64,000 bases of DNA. It comes from RUG11237 sp050874665 (GTDB lineage Bacteria > Bacillota > Clostridia > Lachnospirales > Lachnospiraceae). The notes below the pieces were generated by a model. That model had not been told where the DNA came from and ran no database searches. It worked only from the letters and a program-made list of their open reading frames with translations. The position numbers were made by a program, and so were the translations under genes. Positions within the stretch are counted from its first letter, which is position 1, and each line of letters begins with the position of its first letter. The stretch spans positions 66,071 through 130,070 of the forward strand of contig JBNMLC010000007.1 of assembly GCA_050874665.1 (NCBI GenBank), read 5' to 3'. Shown here in pieces: positions 1-8,746 of this stretch.

Positions 1-2781
1 AAAATCTTCCACCATTCTTGCCACAGAATCGTTGTACATTGCTATTACCCTGATGCTTTCTTTTGGAATGCCATCATTAACATATAATGCATCTCCAATA
101 TAAGCTGCCTCCAACGAATATGGAATCAATTCAAATTCTGACCACTTTGCATACAATGTGATATCTTTTGTTACTTTAGACTTTTCGGTAAAAGGTACTT
201 TGCAGGAAGTATCACGATACCACCCTCCAAAAACAAATCCTTCTTTGGTTGGTGGGTTTGGCAAGGTAATGGTTTCCCCCTTTGCCACACCGGTAATACT
301 TTCTACTACAGAGCCTCCCATACTGTCAAAACTCACACGATAAGTTTCTCCATCCGGAATATATCCCTCTACTGTAAAATTTTTCGTAAAAGAAATAATT
401 TCGTCTGCATCGTAAGGATTTGTTTCCTGATATTTTACTGTAAATACATTGGTTCCTTCATTTTCTATCAAAGTAGATGAAATTTCATAGGAATCAAGAA
501 TTGTTTTTACAGAATAATCATCATAAAAGGCTTTGACCAAAACTTTGTCTAAATCAATATTGCTCCAAATTGGCATATCCGTTCCCGTATATTCCACAGA
601 TAACGCTTTTAAAGTTTTCTTTACCCATTTCGCATATATCTTTGTATCTTCTGTAATTCTGGTATAATCTGTCACTCTATTCACATAATCCGTTTCTGTA
701 TACCAGCCGCTAAATGTTTCTGTGGCTCTGGAAGGTTCTTCAATTCCTGCTTCCGAAAACCTGGAATACTTTGGCACCTCTACCACTGCCGGAGACCCCG
801 GTACCCCCTCCTCTGAAACATCCTCATATACTTCAATCTTTACATTTCCGTTCGTTACTGTCTGGTCTTCTCCCCAATATTCTGACAGATATACCTCAAA
901 AGTATCTGTCTTTCCATCTTTTTCCACTTCCATAACAATACTTTGACCGGATGCCGGAAAGGTTGTGCCATTTTTGTTGAATAACAAAAGTGGTTCTTCA
1001 TAGCTACAATCAAAATTGTTTTTTCCTTCTTTTATACGAACTGTATAATCGTTAATCAGTCCTTCGGTACCATCACTATTAAAAGCTACCACTTCCAAAT
1101 CTGAGCGGTTTAACGGTGCCTCCCAGCGCAAAATGCTTGGTTTTCCGTCATCAGATATAATATAGTCTCCATTCGAATCCTTTTCATAAACCGTATTTAC
1201 AGGCAACGCTTTTCCCCGATAAGTCACTTTTAATGCTGATACACTTGTCTTTTCCCACTTAGCATACAATGTAATGCTCTGCGTAATCGTAAACTTTGTA
1301 GGACACTTTGTCTGCAGTGTACTGTCTAAATACCAGCCTCCAAACTGATACCCTTCTTTTTTGGGGGTAACAGAAGAAAGGCTAATTGTCTGGTTCTTAG
1401 AAATATCTGTAATGGAATCTACTGTACTTCCTCCATTTACCACAAAATCAATTTTTAACTTGCCGTCTGTGGCAGGGGTATTCGAACCTATGACATTGAT
1501 TTTGCAGGATTTTCCCATATAAGTAACAGTAATTGTGTTATCACCTTCTCGTTCTACACGCATAGGAGCAATATCAAACACACGTACCGATGCACTGTTC
1601 TGTTTTAAATCATAGTCCTCTTTTGAATAATACGCATATACCAGAATTTGTCCTTTTGAGATAAAGCTTCCCACTTCCTGTTCCTGACCTACAAATTGTG
1701 CTGTAATTCCATAAAGAGATTTCTTACCGTCTTCTGTGAAAATCGGATCATCATCTGCAAAATAATCTTCTTCTGACACTTCATAATAAGCTGTATACCC
1801 GGAGTACAGACTTCCTACCGGAAGCTTCTTTCTCTGTGTGTTGGTTCCTAAAAGGAAATAAGTATAATCATACGTTGCATTGTCTAAACCATCATTGGAG
1901 GAATCTTTATCATCATCATAAATACTCATATGATACCAGATTCCATCTAGCTTCACCAGATTCCACACCTTAGTATTGCTTCCCTGCTCCGTTCCTCTGA
2001 TTATGGCACTTTGCACTCCCAACTTAAATAAGAGCTTATATGCCAGTCCTGCATATCCTGCACTGGAAGCCTGACCATATTTAAACGCAGTATATGGTGT
2101 CAGTGTAGCAATTTGTGTTTTTCCATCTACTTCTGAAGTAACTGAATTTCCCTTTTTCACATTACCACAGAGCCAATCATGTACAGCTTTTACTTTATCA
2201 TAGTCTGTTGCTGTTTCTGCCAAGCCCATATCCGAAATAATGGAAGATAGATTATCATCTACATACTCTGTTTCTTCTTTGCTCTCCCAGTATTCCACGT
2301 CAAACGTAAAGTGAATATACTTATTTGTTGCATTCACCACATAATCCACATCTACTGATTTATAAATATTGAATAAATAATCCGCATCACTCGTGCTTGC
2401 AGTATCAACAGAAAATGCTTTGGGCAAAAGATCGTTTTTAATTTTTCCTCTATCTCCATAAGTATCATAGTCACTTCCCGTGTAAATCACACTGAAATGG
2501 TTTTCTCTGTTTGTCATTTTTTTTGATACATAGGCAGCCACTGCACTTATCGTGCTATATGTTTTTTCCGTAACCGTACTCTCTTCCGTTGAAGATGAAA
2601 CCAAATCTCCATCTGTTTTCAGTGTAACTCCTGCGGAAATTTCATTTTTTACCTTCACCGTTCCCTTATTTGCTGCCTGTACCTGAATCGACGTCGGTCC
2701 CGCTGTGGAAGCAAGCATGATTCCAGTCAAAAAAACAGCCGTTATCTTTTTCCATTTCCCCAATGTCTTTTTTCTCATCAT
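1..2781 (-). CDS. secreted multidomain surface protein with degenerate transglutaminase-like domain and InlB-type repeats (C-terminus off window)
   Basis: The frame is open for 927 codons and runs off the left edge, so the anchor region is unseen. It starts with MMRKKTLGKWKK, a hydrophobic core and an alanine-rich cleavage region near residue 36, a typical Sec signal peptide. Residues about 200-300 resemble a transglutaminase-like (cysteine protease fold) domain: VKAVHDWLCGNV, then SSAGYAGLAYKLL, KVWNLVKLDG and WYHMSIYDDD. The three usual catalytic positions read Ser240 (Cys), Lys271 (His) and Ser286 (Asp), so it is probably inactive. At least three GWY...YAKW modules (Listeria-Bacteroides/InlB B-repeat type) follow near residues 480-510, 690-718 and 846-877, interleaved with Ig-like stretches. 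A GGGTGG ribosome site precedes the first of two adjacent ATGs. Probable role is an exported adhesin or scaffold; the ligand is unknown. The promoter upstream looks sigma-28 type. Confidence 0.8.
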   Translation of the reverse strand, partial: MMRKKTLGKWKKITAVFLTGIMLASTAGPTSIQVQAANKGTVKVKNEISAGVTLKTDGDLVSSSTEESTVTEKTYSTISAVAAYVSKKMTNRENHFSVIYTGSDYDTYGDRGKIKNDLLPKAFSVDTASTSDADYLFNIYKSVDVDYVVNATNKYIHFTFDVEYWESKEETEYVDDNLSSIISDMGLAETATDYDKVKAVHDWLCGNVKKGNSVTSEVDGKTQIATLTPYTAFKYGQASSAGYAGLAYKLLFKLGVQSAIIRGTEQGSNTKVWNLVKLDGIWYHMSIYDDDKDSSNDGLDNATYDYTYFLLGTNTQRKKLPVGSLYSGYTAYYEVSEEDYFADDDPIFTEDGKKSLYGITAQFVGQEQEVGSFISKGQILVYAYYSKEDYDLKQNSASVRVFDIAPMRVEREGDNTITVTYMGKSCKINVIGSNTPATDGKLKIDFVVNGGSTVDSITDISKNQTISLSSVTPKKEGYQFGGWYLDSTLQTKCPTKFTITQSITLYAKWEKTSVSALKVTYRGKALPVNTVYEKDSNGDYIISDDGKPSILRWEAPLNRSDLEVVAFNSDGTEGLINDYTVRIKEGKNNFDCSYEEPLLLFNKNGTTFPASGQSIVMEVEKDGKTDTFEVYLSEYWGEDQTVTNGNVKIEVYEDVSEEGVPGSPAVVEVPKYSRFSEAGIEEPSRATETFSGWYTETDYVNRVTDYTRITEDTKIYAKWVKKTLKALSVEYTGTDMPIWSNIDLDKVLVKAFYDDYSVKTILDSYEISSTLIENEGTNVFTVKYQETNPYDADEIISFTKNFTVEGYIPDGETYRVSFDSMGGSVVESITGVAKGETITLPNPPTKEGFVFGGWYRDTSCKVPFTEKSKVTKDITLYAKWSEFELIPYSLEAAYIGDALYVNDGIPKESIRVIAMYNDSVARMVEDF

Positions 2782-2848
2782 ACCACCCGTCCTCTATATT
2801 ATTATTTATGTATATTTGAAAAATTGGCATAAAAATGCTATTACTTGT

Positions 2849-2875
2849 TTATCGGCAGATTTCACTAGTTATTTA
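2849..2875 (-). promoter_or_regulatory. sigma-28 (FliA/SigD) type promoter of the surface-protein gene
   Basis: On the minus strand TAAATAAC, 11 bases, then GCCGATAA. This matches the enterobacterial flagellar consensus (TAAAGTTT-N11-GCCGATAA) exactly in the -10 element and in spacing, and at five of eight -35 positions. It lies about 68 bases upstream of the surface-protein start, pointing into it. Function is inferred from the motif. Confidence 0.65.
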
Positions 2876-2895
2876 ACGGATTTGTTGCATTTTTT

Positions 2896-3501
2896 TTAGT
2901 ACTTTGCCAGCTTTTTTTCTAACTCTTCTTTTGCCTGTTCATATGTAACAAACTGTATTCCATGCAATCCATATTTTCTTGCTGCTTCCACATTTTGTGG
3001 CATATCATCCAGAAATACACATTGACTTGGAACTAAGGAATACTTTTCCACAAGTGCTTTGTAAATAGCCTGTTCTGGCTTGATTGTCTGAATTTCATAA
3101 GAGAAAATCCCCCCATTACACTCGTTTGTAAAACTAAGTGCTTCTTTTGTACTTTCTCTTAAGGTTCTTCCATAATTAGATAAATAATATACCTGATAAC
3201 CTTTTTCCTTCAACTCTCGAATCCATGTATCTGTATAGTCATATTTTCGAACACATCTGTCCATGTGTATCCATATGTTTCGAATATCTTCTTCATACTC
3301 CGGTGCTTCTTTTATAAAGCTTTGCAAAATTTCCTCATCACTCCAAACACCCCGATCCGTTTCCTTCCATGACTCGTTTTGAAAAACGGCTTTTGCCAAT
3401 TTTTCCGTTTTTTGCTCCGAAAATCCAAAACTCTGCAAATAGCTTTGCCAGTCCCACGCTACCAATACCCGCCCAATATCAAATATAACTGTATTTATCA
3501 T
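2896..3501 (-). CDS. HAD-superfamily hydrolase, subfamily IA (YihX-like)
   Basis: A 201-residue cytoplasmic phosphatase-type protein of normal length for compact HAD-IA enzymes. Motif I is FDIGRVLV near residue 8; the second Asp of the usual DxD is Gly, a variant common in the YihX-like branch. Motif II is YYLSNYG, the motif III lysine lies in TIKPEQAIYK, and motif IV is FLDDMPQNVEAA. The small helical cap between motifs I and II is present. Substrate cannot be read from the sequence; relatives act on sugar phosphates or other small phosphoesters. It stands alone between purA and the surface protein, about 100 bases downstream of purA with a hairpin between them, so it may be read at low level from the purine operon or from its own promoter. 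Confidence 0.85.
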   Translation of the reverse strand: MINTVIFDIGRVLVAWDWQSYLQSFGFSEQKTEKLAKAVFQNESWKETDRGVWSDEEILQSFIKEAPEYEEDIRNIWIHMDRCVRKYDYTDTWIRELKEKGYQVYYLSNYGRTLRESTKEALSFTNECNGGIFSYEIQTIKPEQAIYKALVEKYSLVPSQCVFLDDMPQNVEAARKYGLHGIQFVTYEQAKEELEKKLAKY

Positions 3502-3562
3502 GTTTTTCTCCCTTCTTGTTGCATTTATCCATATTTATATTTTCCTTCTATGCCTACACAAA

Positions 3563-3584
3563 GAGCTGCCTTTTCAGGCAGCTC
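3563..3584 (-). terminator. hairpin downstream of purA
   Basis: Perfect 8-bp inverted repeat GAGCTGCC/GGCAGCTC with a 6-base loop, about 20 bases past the purA stop. The following T-run on the minus strand is weak (CTTTGTG), so termination may be partial. Confidence 0.5.
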
Positions 3585-3604
3585 CTCATATCCTATTGTG
3601 CTTT

Positions 3605-4885
3605 TTATTTATTTCTGTAGATAATATCCTCTCTTCCAGGTCCATTCGAAACCATAGTAATCGGATATCCAATTCTTTCCTCTACAAATTCAATATATTT
3701 TCTACAATTTTCCGGTAAATCTTCATATTTTCTTATACCACGAATATCACATTTCCAGCCTGGTAACTTTTCAATTACCGGTTTTGCCTTTTCAAGCAAT
3801 GCTGTTGTTGGGAATTCCGTAGTCTGCTCACCATTAATTTCATAGGCAGTGCATACCGGAATCTCATCCAGATACCCAAGTACGTCAAGCACCGTAAATG
3901 CCACATCCGTAGTTCCCTGCAAACGGCAGCCATATTTAGACGCTACGCAGTCAAACCACCCCATACGTCTTGGTCTTCCTGTAGTAGCACCAAATTCTCC
4001 ACCATCACCGCCACGTCTTCTTAATTCGTCTGCCTCATCACCAAAGATTTCACTGACAAAAGCTCCGGCACCTACAGCAGAAGAATATGCTTTACATACT
4101 GTAATTACTTTCTTAATTTCATATGGCGGCACACCTGCACCAATCGCACCATATGCTGCCAAAGTAGAAGATGAGGTAACCATTGGATAAATTCCATGAT
4201 CCGGGTCCTTTAACGTTCCAAGCTGTCCTTCTAAAAGAACTTCTTTTCCCTCTTTGAGTGCATTATGTAAATATAAAGATACATCGCATACAAATGGTTT
4301 TACCATATCTCTATATTCATGAAGGGTTTCTAACAATTCTTCCGGATTTATTGGTGGTTTATGATATAAATGCTCTAACATAACATTCTTTGTTTCACAA
4401 ATACGCTGCACTTTATCTTTTAATAATTCTTCGTCAAATAACTCACTTACCTGAAATCCGATTTTAGCATATTTATCTGAATAAAATGGTGCAATACCGG
4501 ATTTTGTGGAACCGAAAGAATTTTTTCCAAGTCTTTCTTCTTCATACTGATCAAACAGAATATGATATGGCATAACAATCTGAGCTCTGTCAGAAACTAA
4601 AATTTTAGGTTCCGGTACACCCTTACTTACTATGTCCTGAACTTCTTTAAACAAAAGAGGTATATTCAAGGCAACTCCGTTTCCGATGATACTTGTTGTA
4701 TGATTGTAAAAAACGCCGGATGGAAGTGTATGCAATGCAAATTTTCCATAGTCATTTACAATTGTATGACCTGCATTGGCACCACCTTGGAATCTTACAA
4801 TAATGTCAGCTTCTTTTGCTAACATATCTGTAATCTTTCCCTTTCCTTCATCTCCCCAGTTCGCTCCAACGACTGCTTTTACCAT
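3605..4885 (-). CDS. purA: adenylosuccinate synthetase
   Basis: PurA joins IMP and aspartate using GTP to make adenylosuccinate, the first committed step from IMP to AMP, in the cytoplasm. The 426-residue length is normal. The N-terminus carries the GTP-binding glycine loop WGDEGKGK and the GGANAGHTI segment with the catalytic His; TTGRPRRMGW is the conserved arginine region that binds IMP and aspartate. An AGGAGG site 7 bases before the ATG supports this start. It is the last gene of the purC-purF-purB-purA run, 50 bases after purB, so IMP-to-AMP enzymes are co-ordered with two de novo steps. No frame damage is seen. Confidence 0.97.
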   Translation of the reverse strand: MVKAVVGANWGDEGKGKITDMLAKEADIIVRFQGGANAGHTIVNDYGKFALHTLPSGVFYNHTTSIIGNGVALNIPLLFKEVQDIVSKGVPEPKILVSDRAQIVMPYHILFDQYEEERLGKNSFGSTKSGIAPFYSDKYAKIGFQVSELFDEELLKDKVQRICETKNVMLEHLYHKPPINPEELLETLHEYRDMVKPFVCDVSLYLHNALKEGKEVLLEGQLGTLKDPDHGIYPMVTSSSTLAAYGAIGAGVPPYEIKKVITVCKAYSSAVGAGAFVSEIFGDEADELRRRGGDGGEFGATTGRPRRMGWFDCVASKYGCRLQGTTDVAFTVLDVLGYLDEIPVCTAYEINGEQTTEFPTTALLEKAKPVIEKLPGWKCDIRGIRKYEDLPENCRKYIEFVEERIGYPITMVSNGPGREDIIYRNK

Positions 4886-4935
4886 GTTTGTTCCTCCTAA
4901 GTTTTGTTATTTTTACCTGTTACACGATACGTTAA

Positions 4936-6366
4936 TTAAACGTTAATTTCTGCTTTCATACCAAGAATTTCTTTGTTTTCAGCTAAGATTGGGGTTACCA
5001 CATTCTTCAAGAACGCTTCTACCTGCTCTTTTGCACGTCCTGTATATTTTGCAGGATCCATTGTTTTCTGTAAATCTTCCAATGTCATGTTAAATTCAGG
5101 ATCTGCTGCAATTAACTCCAACAAATTATTGTCTAATCCTTTTTCTTTCACATTTTTTCCGGCTTCCATAGAAAGTGTACGAATTTTTTCATGCAATTCC
5201 TGTCTGTCACCGCCAGCTTTCACAGCATCCATCATAATATTTTCGGTTGCCATGAACGGAAGCTCAGAACGAAGTCGTTTTTCAATTACTTTCGGATACA
5301 CAACCAATCCGTCTACTACATTTAAGCATAAATCCAAAATACCATCAATTGCCAAAAAGCCCTCCGGTATACTCAGACGTTTATTTGCAGAATCATCCAA
5401 AGTACGTTCAAACCACTGTGTTGCAGAGGTAATCATTGGATTTATTACATCGGCCATTACAAATCTTGATAAAGATGCAATACGTTCACTTCTCATCGGA
5501 TTACGTTTGTAGGCCATCGCAGAGGAACCAATCTGTGATTTTTCAAAAGGTTCTTCTATTTCTTTCAAATGCTGCAACAAACGAATGTCATTCGAAAACT
5601 TATGAGCACTTGCTGCAATTCCTGCTAAAACATTTAATACTCTGGTGTCAACTTTACGGGAATAAGTCTGTCCTGAAACAGGAAAACAGCTTTCAAATCC
5701 CATCTTTTTTGCAATCATAGGATCTATTTTGTCAATTGTTTCATGGTCTCCATCAAACAATTCAAGGAAACTTGCCTGTGTTCCGGTAGTTCCTTTCGAG
5801 CCAAGAAGTTTCATATTAGACAGCACATGGTCCAGATCTTCTAAATCCAGTAAAAATTCCTGAATCCAAAGAGTTGCTCTCTTACCAACCGTAGTTGGCT
5901 GTGCCGGCTGAAAATGTGTAAATGCCAAAGTCGGAAGTGCTTTATATTCATTTGCAAATTTAGCAAGTTCATCAATTACGTTGATTAATTTCTTCTTCAC
6001 AAGCTTTAAGGCTTCTGTCATAACAATAATATCTGTGTTATCACCAACATAACAGGAGGTAGCTCCCAAATGAATAATTCCTTTTGCTTTTGGACACTGT
6101 ACTCCATAAGCATACACATGTGACATTACATCATGACGAACCTGTTTTTCTCTTTCCTTTGCCACATCATAATTTATATCATCCTGATGAGCCTTCAATT
6201 CTTCGATTTGCTCATCTGTAATATCAAGTCCTAACTCTTTTTCTGTTTCTGCAAGTGCAATCCACAATTTTCTCCACGTTCTGAATTTCATATCCGGTGA
6301 AAAAATATACTGCATTTCCTTACTTGCATAACGCTCTGATAATGGACTCTGGTATCTGTCTGTCAT
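4936..6366 (-). CDS. purB: adenylosuccinate lyase
   Basis: PurB is a fumarase-superfamily homotetramer acting twice in purine synthesis: it splits fumarate from SAICAR and from adenylosuccinate. At 476 residues it is longer than the roughly 430-residue Bacillus form, and its signature loop reads GSSAMAYKRNPMRSE, the variant typical of the longer, ADSL-like branch (alanine-tyrosine instead of proline-histidine). The other catalytic His regions are visible as VRHDVMSH and TSCYVGDNTD. The gene starts 11 bases after purF stops, with an AGGAGG site before the ATG, and is followed by purA, whose product it uses. No irregularity. Confidence 0.96.
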   Translation of the reverse strand: MTDRYQSPLSERYASKEMQYIFSPDMKFRTWRKLWIALAETEKELGLDITDEQIEELKAHQDDINYDVAKEREKQVRHDVMSHVYAYGVQCPKAKGIIHLGATSCYVGDNTDIIVMTEALKLVKKKLINVIDELAKFANEYKALPTLAFTHFQPAQPTTVGKRATLWIQEFLLDLEDLDHVLSNMKLLGSKGTTGTQASFLELFDGDHETIDKIDPMIAKKMGFESCFPVSGQTYSRKVDTRVLNVLAGIAASAHKFSNDIRLLQHLKEIEEPFEKSQIGSSAMAYKRNPMRSERIASLSRFVMADVINPMITSATQWFERTLDDSANKRLSIPEGFLAIDGILDLCLNVVDGLVVYPKVIEKRLRSELPFMATENIMMDAVKAGGDRQELHEKIRTLSMEAGKNVKEKGLDNNLLELIAADPEFNMTLEDLQKTMDPAKYTGRAKEQVEAFLKNVVTPILAENKEILGMKAEINV

Positions 6367-6377
6367 TCTTTTTCCTC

Positions 6378-7817
6378 CTACTTCTGGTATTCGCCACGAA
6401 TGTCTTCTTTTGGCGGTTCCATTGGATATTTTCCGTTAAAGCAGCCTTTACAGATTGCCTTTCCTTCGGACAGCTCTTCTAAACGGTTAATATCTAAATA
6501 TGCTAAAGTATCCGCACCAATAATTTTTCTAATATCCTCCACAGAACGATTGTATGCAATCAACTGTTCTCTTGCCGGTACATCTGTTCCAAAATAACAT
6601 GGCCATAAAAATGGCGGAGAACTGATACGTACGTGCACTTCTGTGGCACCCGCTTCTTTTAACATATTCACAATTCTGTCACTCGTAGTCCCACGTACAA
6701 TAGAATCATCAATCATAATGACTCTTTTTCCTTTTACTGCATTCTTTAAAACATTCAGCTTCACCCTTACACTGGATTCCCTGCTGCTTTGTTTCGGCTT
6801 GATAAACGTTCTTCCCACATAACTGTTTTTCACAAACGCTGTTCCATAAGGAATTCCTGATTCTAAAGAATATCCCAGCGCTGCAGCATTTCCGGATTCT
6901 GGCACACCTACTACAAGGTCTGCATCTACCGGTGAATCCATCGCAAGGAAGCGTCCTGCCTTGATTCTGGAATCATATACACTGACACCGTCTATACAAC
7001 TGTCAGGGCGCGCAAAATAAATGTATTCAAAAATACATCTTGCTTCCTCTGATTCCTTTGGGCACATACTGGTATCTGATACAATTCCCTCCTTCGGTGT
7101 AATCGTAACGATTTCTCCCGGAAGTACATCTCTTACAAATTCTGCTCCAATTGTATCTAACGCACACGTTTCAGATGCCAGAATATAGGCATTGTCTCTT
7201 TTTCCTATACATAGAGGTTTAAAGCCCTGTGGGTCTCTTGCTCCGATTAACTTTCTAGGACTCATTACTACCAAAGAGTATGCTCCTTTAATTTTCTTCA
7301 TCGCAAGCTTTACTGCCTCTTCTACGGTTCCACAGTTCAAACGTTCTCTCGCAATATGATACGCAATCACTTCTGAATCGATCGTAGTCTGGAAAATAGC
7401 TCCGGTATATTCTAATTCTCTTCGAAGCTCCGGCGCATTAATCAGATTACCATTATGGGCAAGTCCAAGTGTTCCTTTTACATAATTTAGTACTAAAGGC
7501 TGGGCATTTTCTCTTGTACTTCCACCTGCCGTAGAATATCTTACGTGACCCACACCGATGTCACCCTTTAATCCCTCTAAATTTTCAGGTTGAAATACTT
7601 CATTCACCAGTCCCATTCCCTTATAGGAATCTACTTTTCTGAACGGTCCGTTGGTATCACTAACCGCAATACCGCAGCTCTCCTGTCCTCTGTGCTGCAA
7701 TGCAAATAAGCCGTAATAAATTGAAGAAGCTACATCATTTCCATCAAAATCGTAAATTCCAAACACGCCGCACTCTTCATGTAATTCTCTGTCTCCCTGC
7801 ATTTCGTGATTATTCAT
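6378..7817 (-). CDS. purF: amidophosphoribosyltransferase (glutamine PRPP amidotransferase)
   Basis: PurF makes 5-phosphoribosylamine from PRPP and glutamine, the first step of de novo purine synthesis. A short propeptide (about 15 residues) precedes the catalytic Cys in EECGVFGIYD, as in self-processing class II amidotransferases. The phosphoribosyltransferase part has VIMIDDSIVRGTT, the PRPP loop. Spaced cysteines, including CPKE near residue 240 and CKGC near the C-terminus, suggest the Fe-S cluster of Bacillus-type enzymes. AGGAG seven bases before the first ATG supports this start over the internal Met6. It lies 9 bases after purC and 11 before purB. Confidence 0.97.
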   Translation of the reverse strand: MNNHEMQGDRELHEECGVFGIYDFDGNDVASSIYYGLFALQHRGQESCGIAVSDTNGPFRKVDSYKGMGLVNEVFQPENLEGLKGDIGVGHVRYSTAGGSTRENAQPLVLNYVKGTLGLAHNGNLINAPELRRELEYTGAIFQTTIDSEVIAYHIARERLNCGTVEEAVKLAMKKIKGAYSLVVMSPRKLIGARDPQGFKPLCIGKRDNAYILASETCALDTIGAEFVRDVLPGEIVTITPKEGIVSDTSMCPKESEEARCIFEYIYFARPDSCIDGVSVYDSRIKAGRFLAMDSPVDADLVVGVPESGNAAALGYSLESGIPYGTAFVKNSYVGRTFIKPKQSSRESSVRVKLNVLKNAVKGKRVIMIDDSIVRGTTSDRIVNMLKEAGATEVHVRISSPPFLWPCYFGTDVPAREQLIAYNRSVEDIRKIIGADTLAYLDINRLEELSEGKAICKGCFNGKYPMEPPKEDIRGEYQK

Positions 7818-7826
7818 TCTTTACTC

Positions 7827-8534
7827 CTATAATCCTAAACGTTTAAATACTTCGTTGTATGCTTCTTCCACATTTCCCATATCACGTCTGAAACGGTCCT
7901 TGTCTAACTTCTCGTTTGTTTCAACGTCCCATAATCTACAAGTATCCGGTGAAATTTCATCTGCAAGAATAATCTTTCCTTCTGCATCTCTGCCAAATTC
8001 AATCTTGAAATCGATTAATTTGATTCCTGCATTTAAGAAATATTCTTTTAATACTTCGTTTACTTTAAATGTATATTCTGCAATCTTATCAATTTCTTCC
8101 TGTGTTGCAAGACCTAATGCAAGTGCATAATATCCATTAATAAACGGATCACCAAGATCGTCATTCTTATAGCTGAATTCTAAAGTAGGACATAATAATT
8201 CGCGTCCTTCCTCGATACCAAGCTTCTTAGAAAAACTTCCGGCAGCAACATTTCTTACAATTACTTCCAATGGTACGATTTCTACTTTTTTTACAGCTGT
8301 CTCTCTATCACTTAATTCTTCTACCAGATGGGTTGGAACTCCAGCTTTTTCTAAAAGCTTGAATACATGGTTTGTCATACGGTTATTGATAGCACCTTTA
8401 CCAACAATCGTACCCTTCTTTTCACCGTTGAAAGCTGTTGCATCATCTTTATAGTCTACGATAACGATGTTTGGATCATCTGTTGTGTAAACTTTTTTTG
8501 CTTTTCCTTCATACATGAGTTCTCTTTTTTCCAT
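7827..8534 (-). CDS. purC: SAICAR synthetase (phosphoribosylaminoimidazole-succinocarboxamide synthase)
   Basis: PurC condenses CAIR with aspartate using ATP. The 235-residue size fits the bacterial enzyme. N-terminal ELMYEGKAKKVY is the ATP phosphate-binding region, LIDFKIEFG is the second family signature, and DEISPDTCRLWD is the C-terminal substrate region. First gene of the purine operon; its product SAICAR is used by PurB two genes downstream. The leader (8535-8650) carries a strong promoter, a hairpin at the expected transcript 5' end and, upstream of the -35 box, a tandem repeat that may be an operator. No purine-riboswitch core is visible. Confidence 0.97.
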   Translation of the reverse strand: MEKRELMYEGKAKKVYTTDDPNIVIVDYKDDATAFNGEKKGTIVGKGAINNRMTNHVFKLLEKAGVPTHLVEELSDRETAVKKVEIVPLEVIVRNVAAGSFSKKLGIEEGRELLCPTLEFSYKNDDLGDPFINGYYALALGLATQEEIDKIAEYTFKVNEVLKEYFLNAGIKLIDFKIEFGRDAEGKIILADEISPDTCRLWDVETNEKLDKDRFRRDMGNVEEAYNEVFKRLGL

Positions 8535-8617
8535 TGTTTTCCACCTGTCCTTTTCTTATATCTGATTTTAATATCTGTCCTATGTATTATGTAATTTCTA
8601 TTTCCTGGAATACACAG

Positions 8618-8645
8618 ACTGGGAGCCTGTACACAAACTCCCAGT
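8618..8645 (-). promoter_or_regulatory. 5'-terminal hairpin of the purC leader
   Basis: Perfect 8-bp stem ACTGGGAG/CTCCCAGT with a 12-base loop, beginning almost exactly where the purC promoter should start transcription (about 8643). No T-run follows on either strand, so it does not look like a terminator. It may protect the 5' end of the mRNA. Confidence 0.45.
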
Positions 8646-8649
8646 CCAA

Positions 8650-8678
8650 ATTATATAACATAAAATTTAGAAAAGCAA
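8650..8678 (-). promoter_or_regulatory. purC operon promoter
   Basis: Minus strand TTGCTT, 17 bases, TATAAT: consensus -10 and spacing. Expected start near 8643, giving a leader of about 110 bases before the purC ATG. Confidence 0.75.
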
Positions 8679-8681
8679 CAC

Positions 8682-8729
8682 CCATTTCAGTTCATAGTGT
8701 AAATTCCATAACAGTTCATCTTGTGAATT
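8682..8729 (-). repeat. tandem 24-bp repeat upstream of the purC promoter (possible operator)
   Basis: Two adjacent units of exactly 24 bases (8682-8705 and 8706-8729 on the plus strand) share CCAT, CAGTTCAT, TGT and AATT with 19 of 24 bases equal. The array ends four bases before the -35 box and fills the space between it and the alcohol dehydrogenase stop codon. Position and spacing suggest binding of a regulator; identity unknown. Confidence 0.55.
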
Positions 8730-8746
8730 GTTATATTTTATTTTCC

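Noticed and set aside
8535..8746. Purine riboswitch before purC
   Set aside because: No three-way junction core or conserved loop sequences; the only stem is a simple hairpin at the 5' end.
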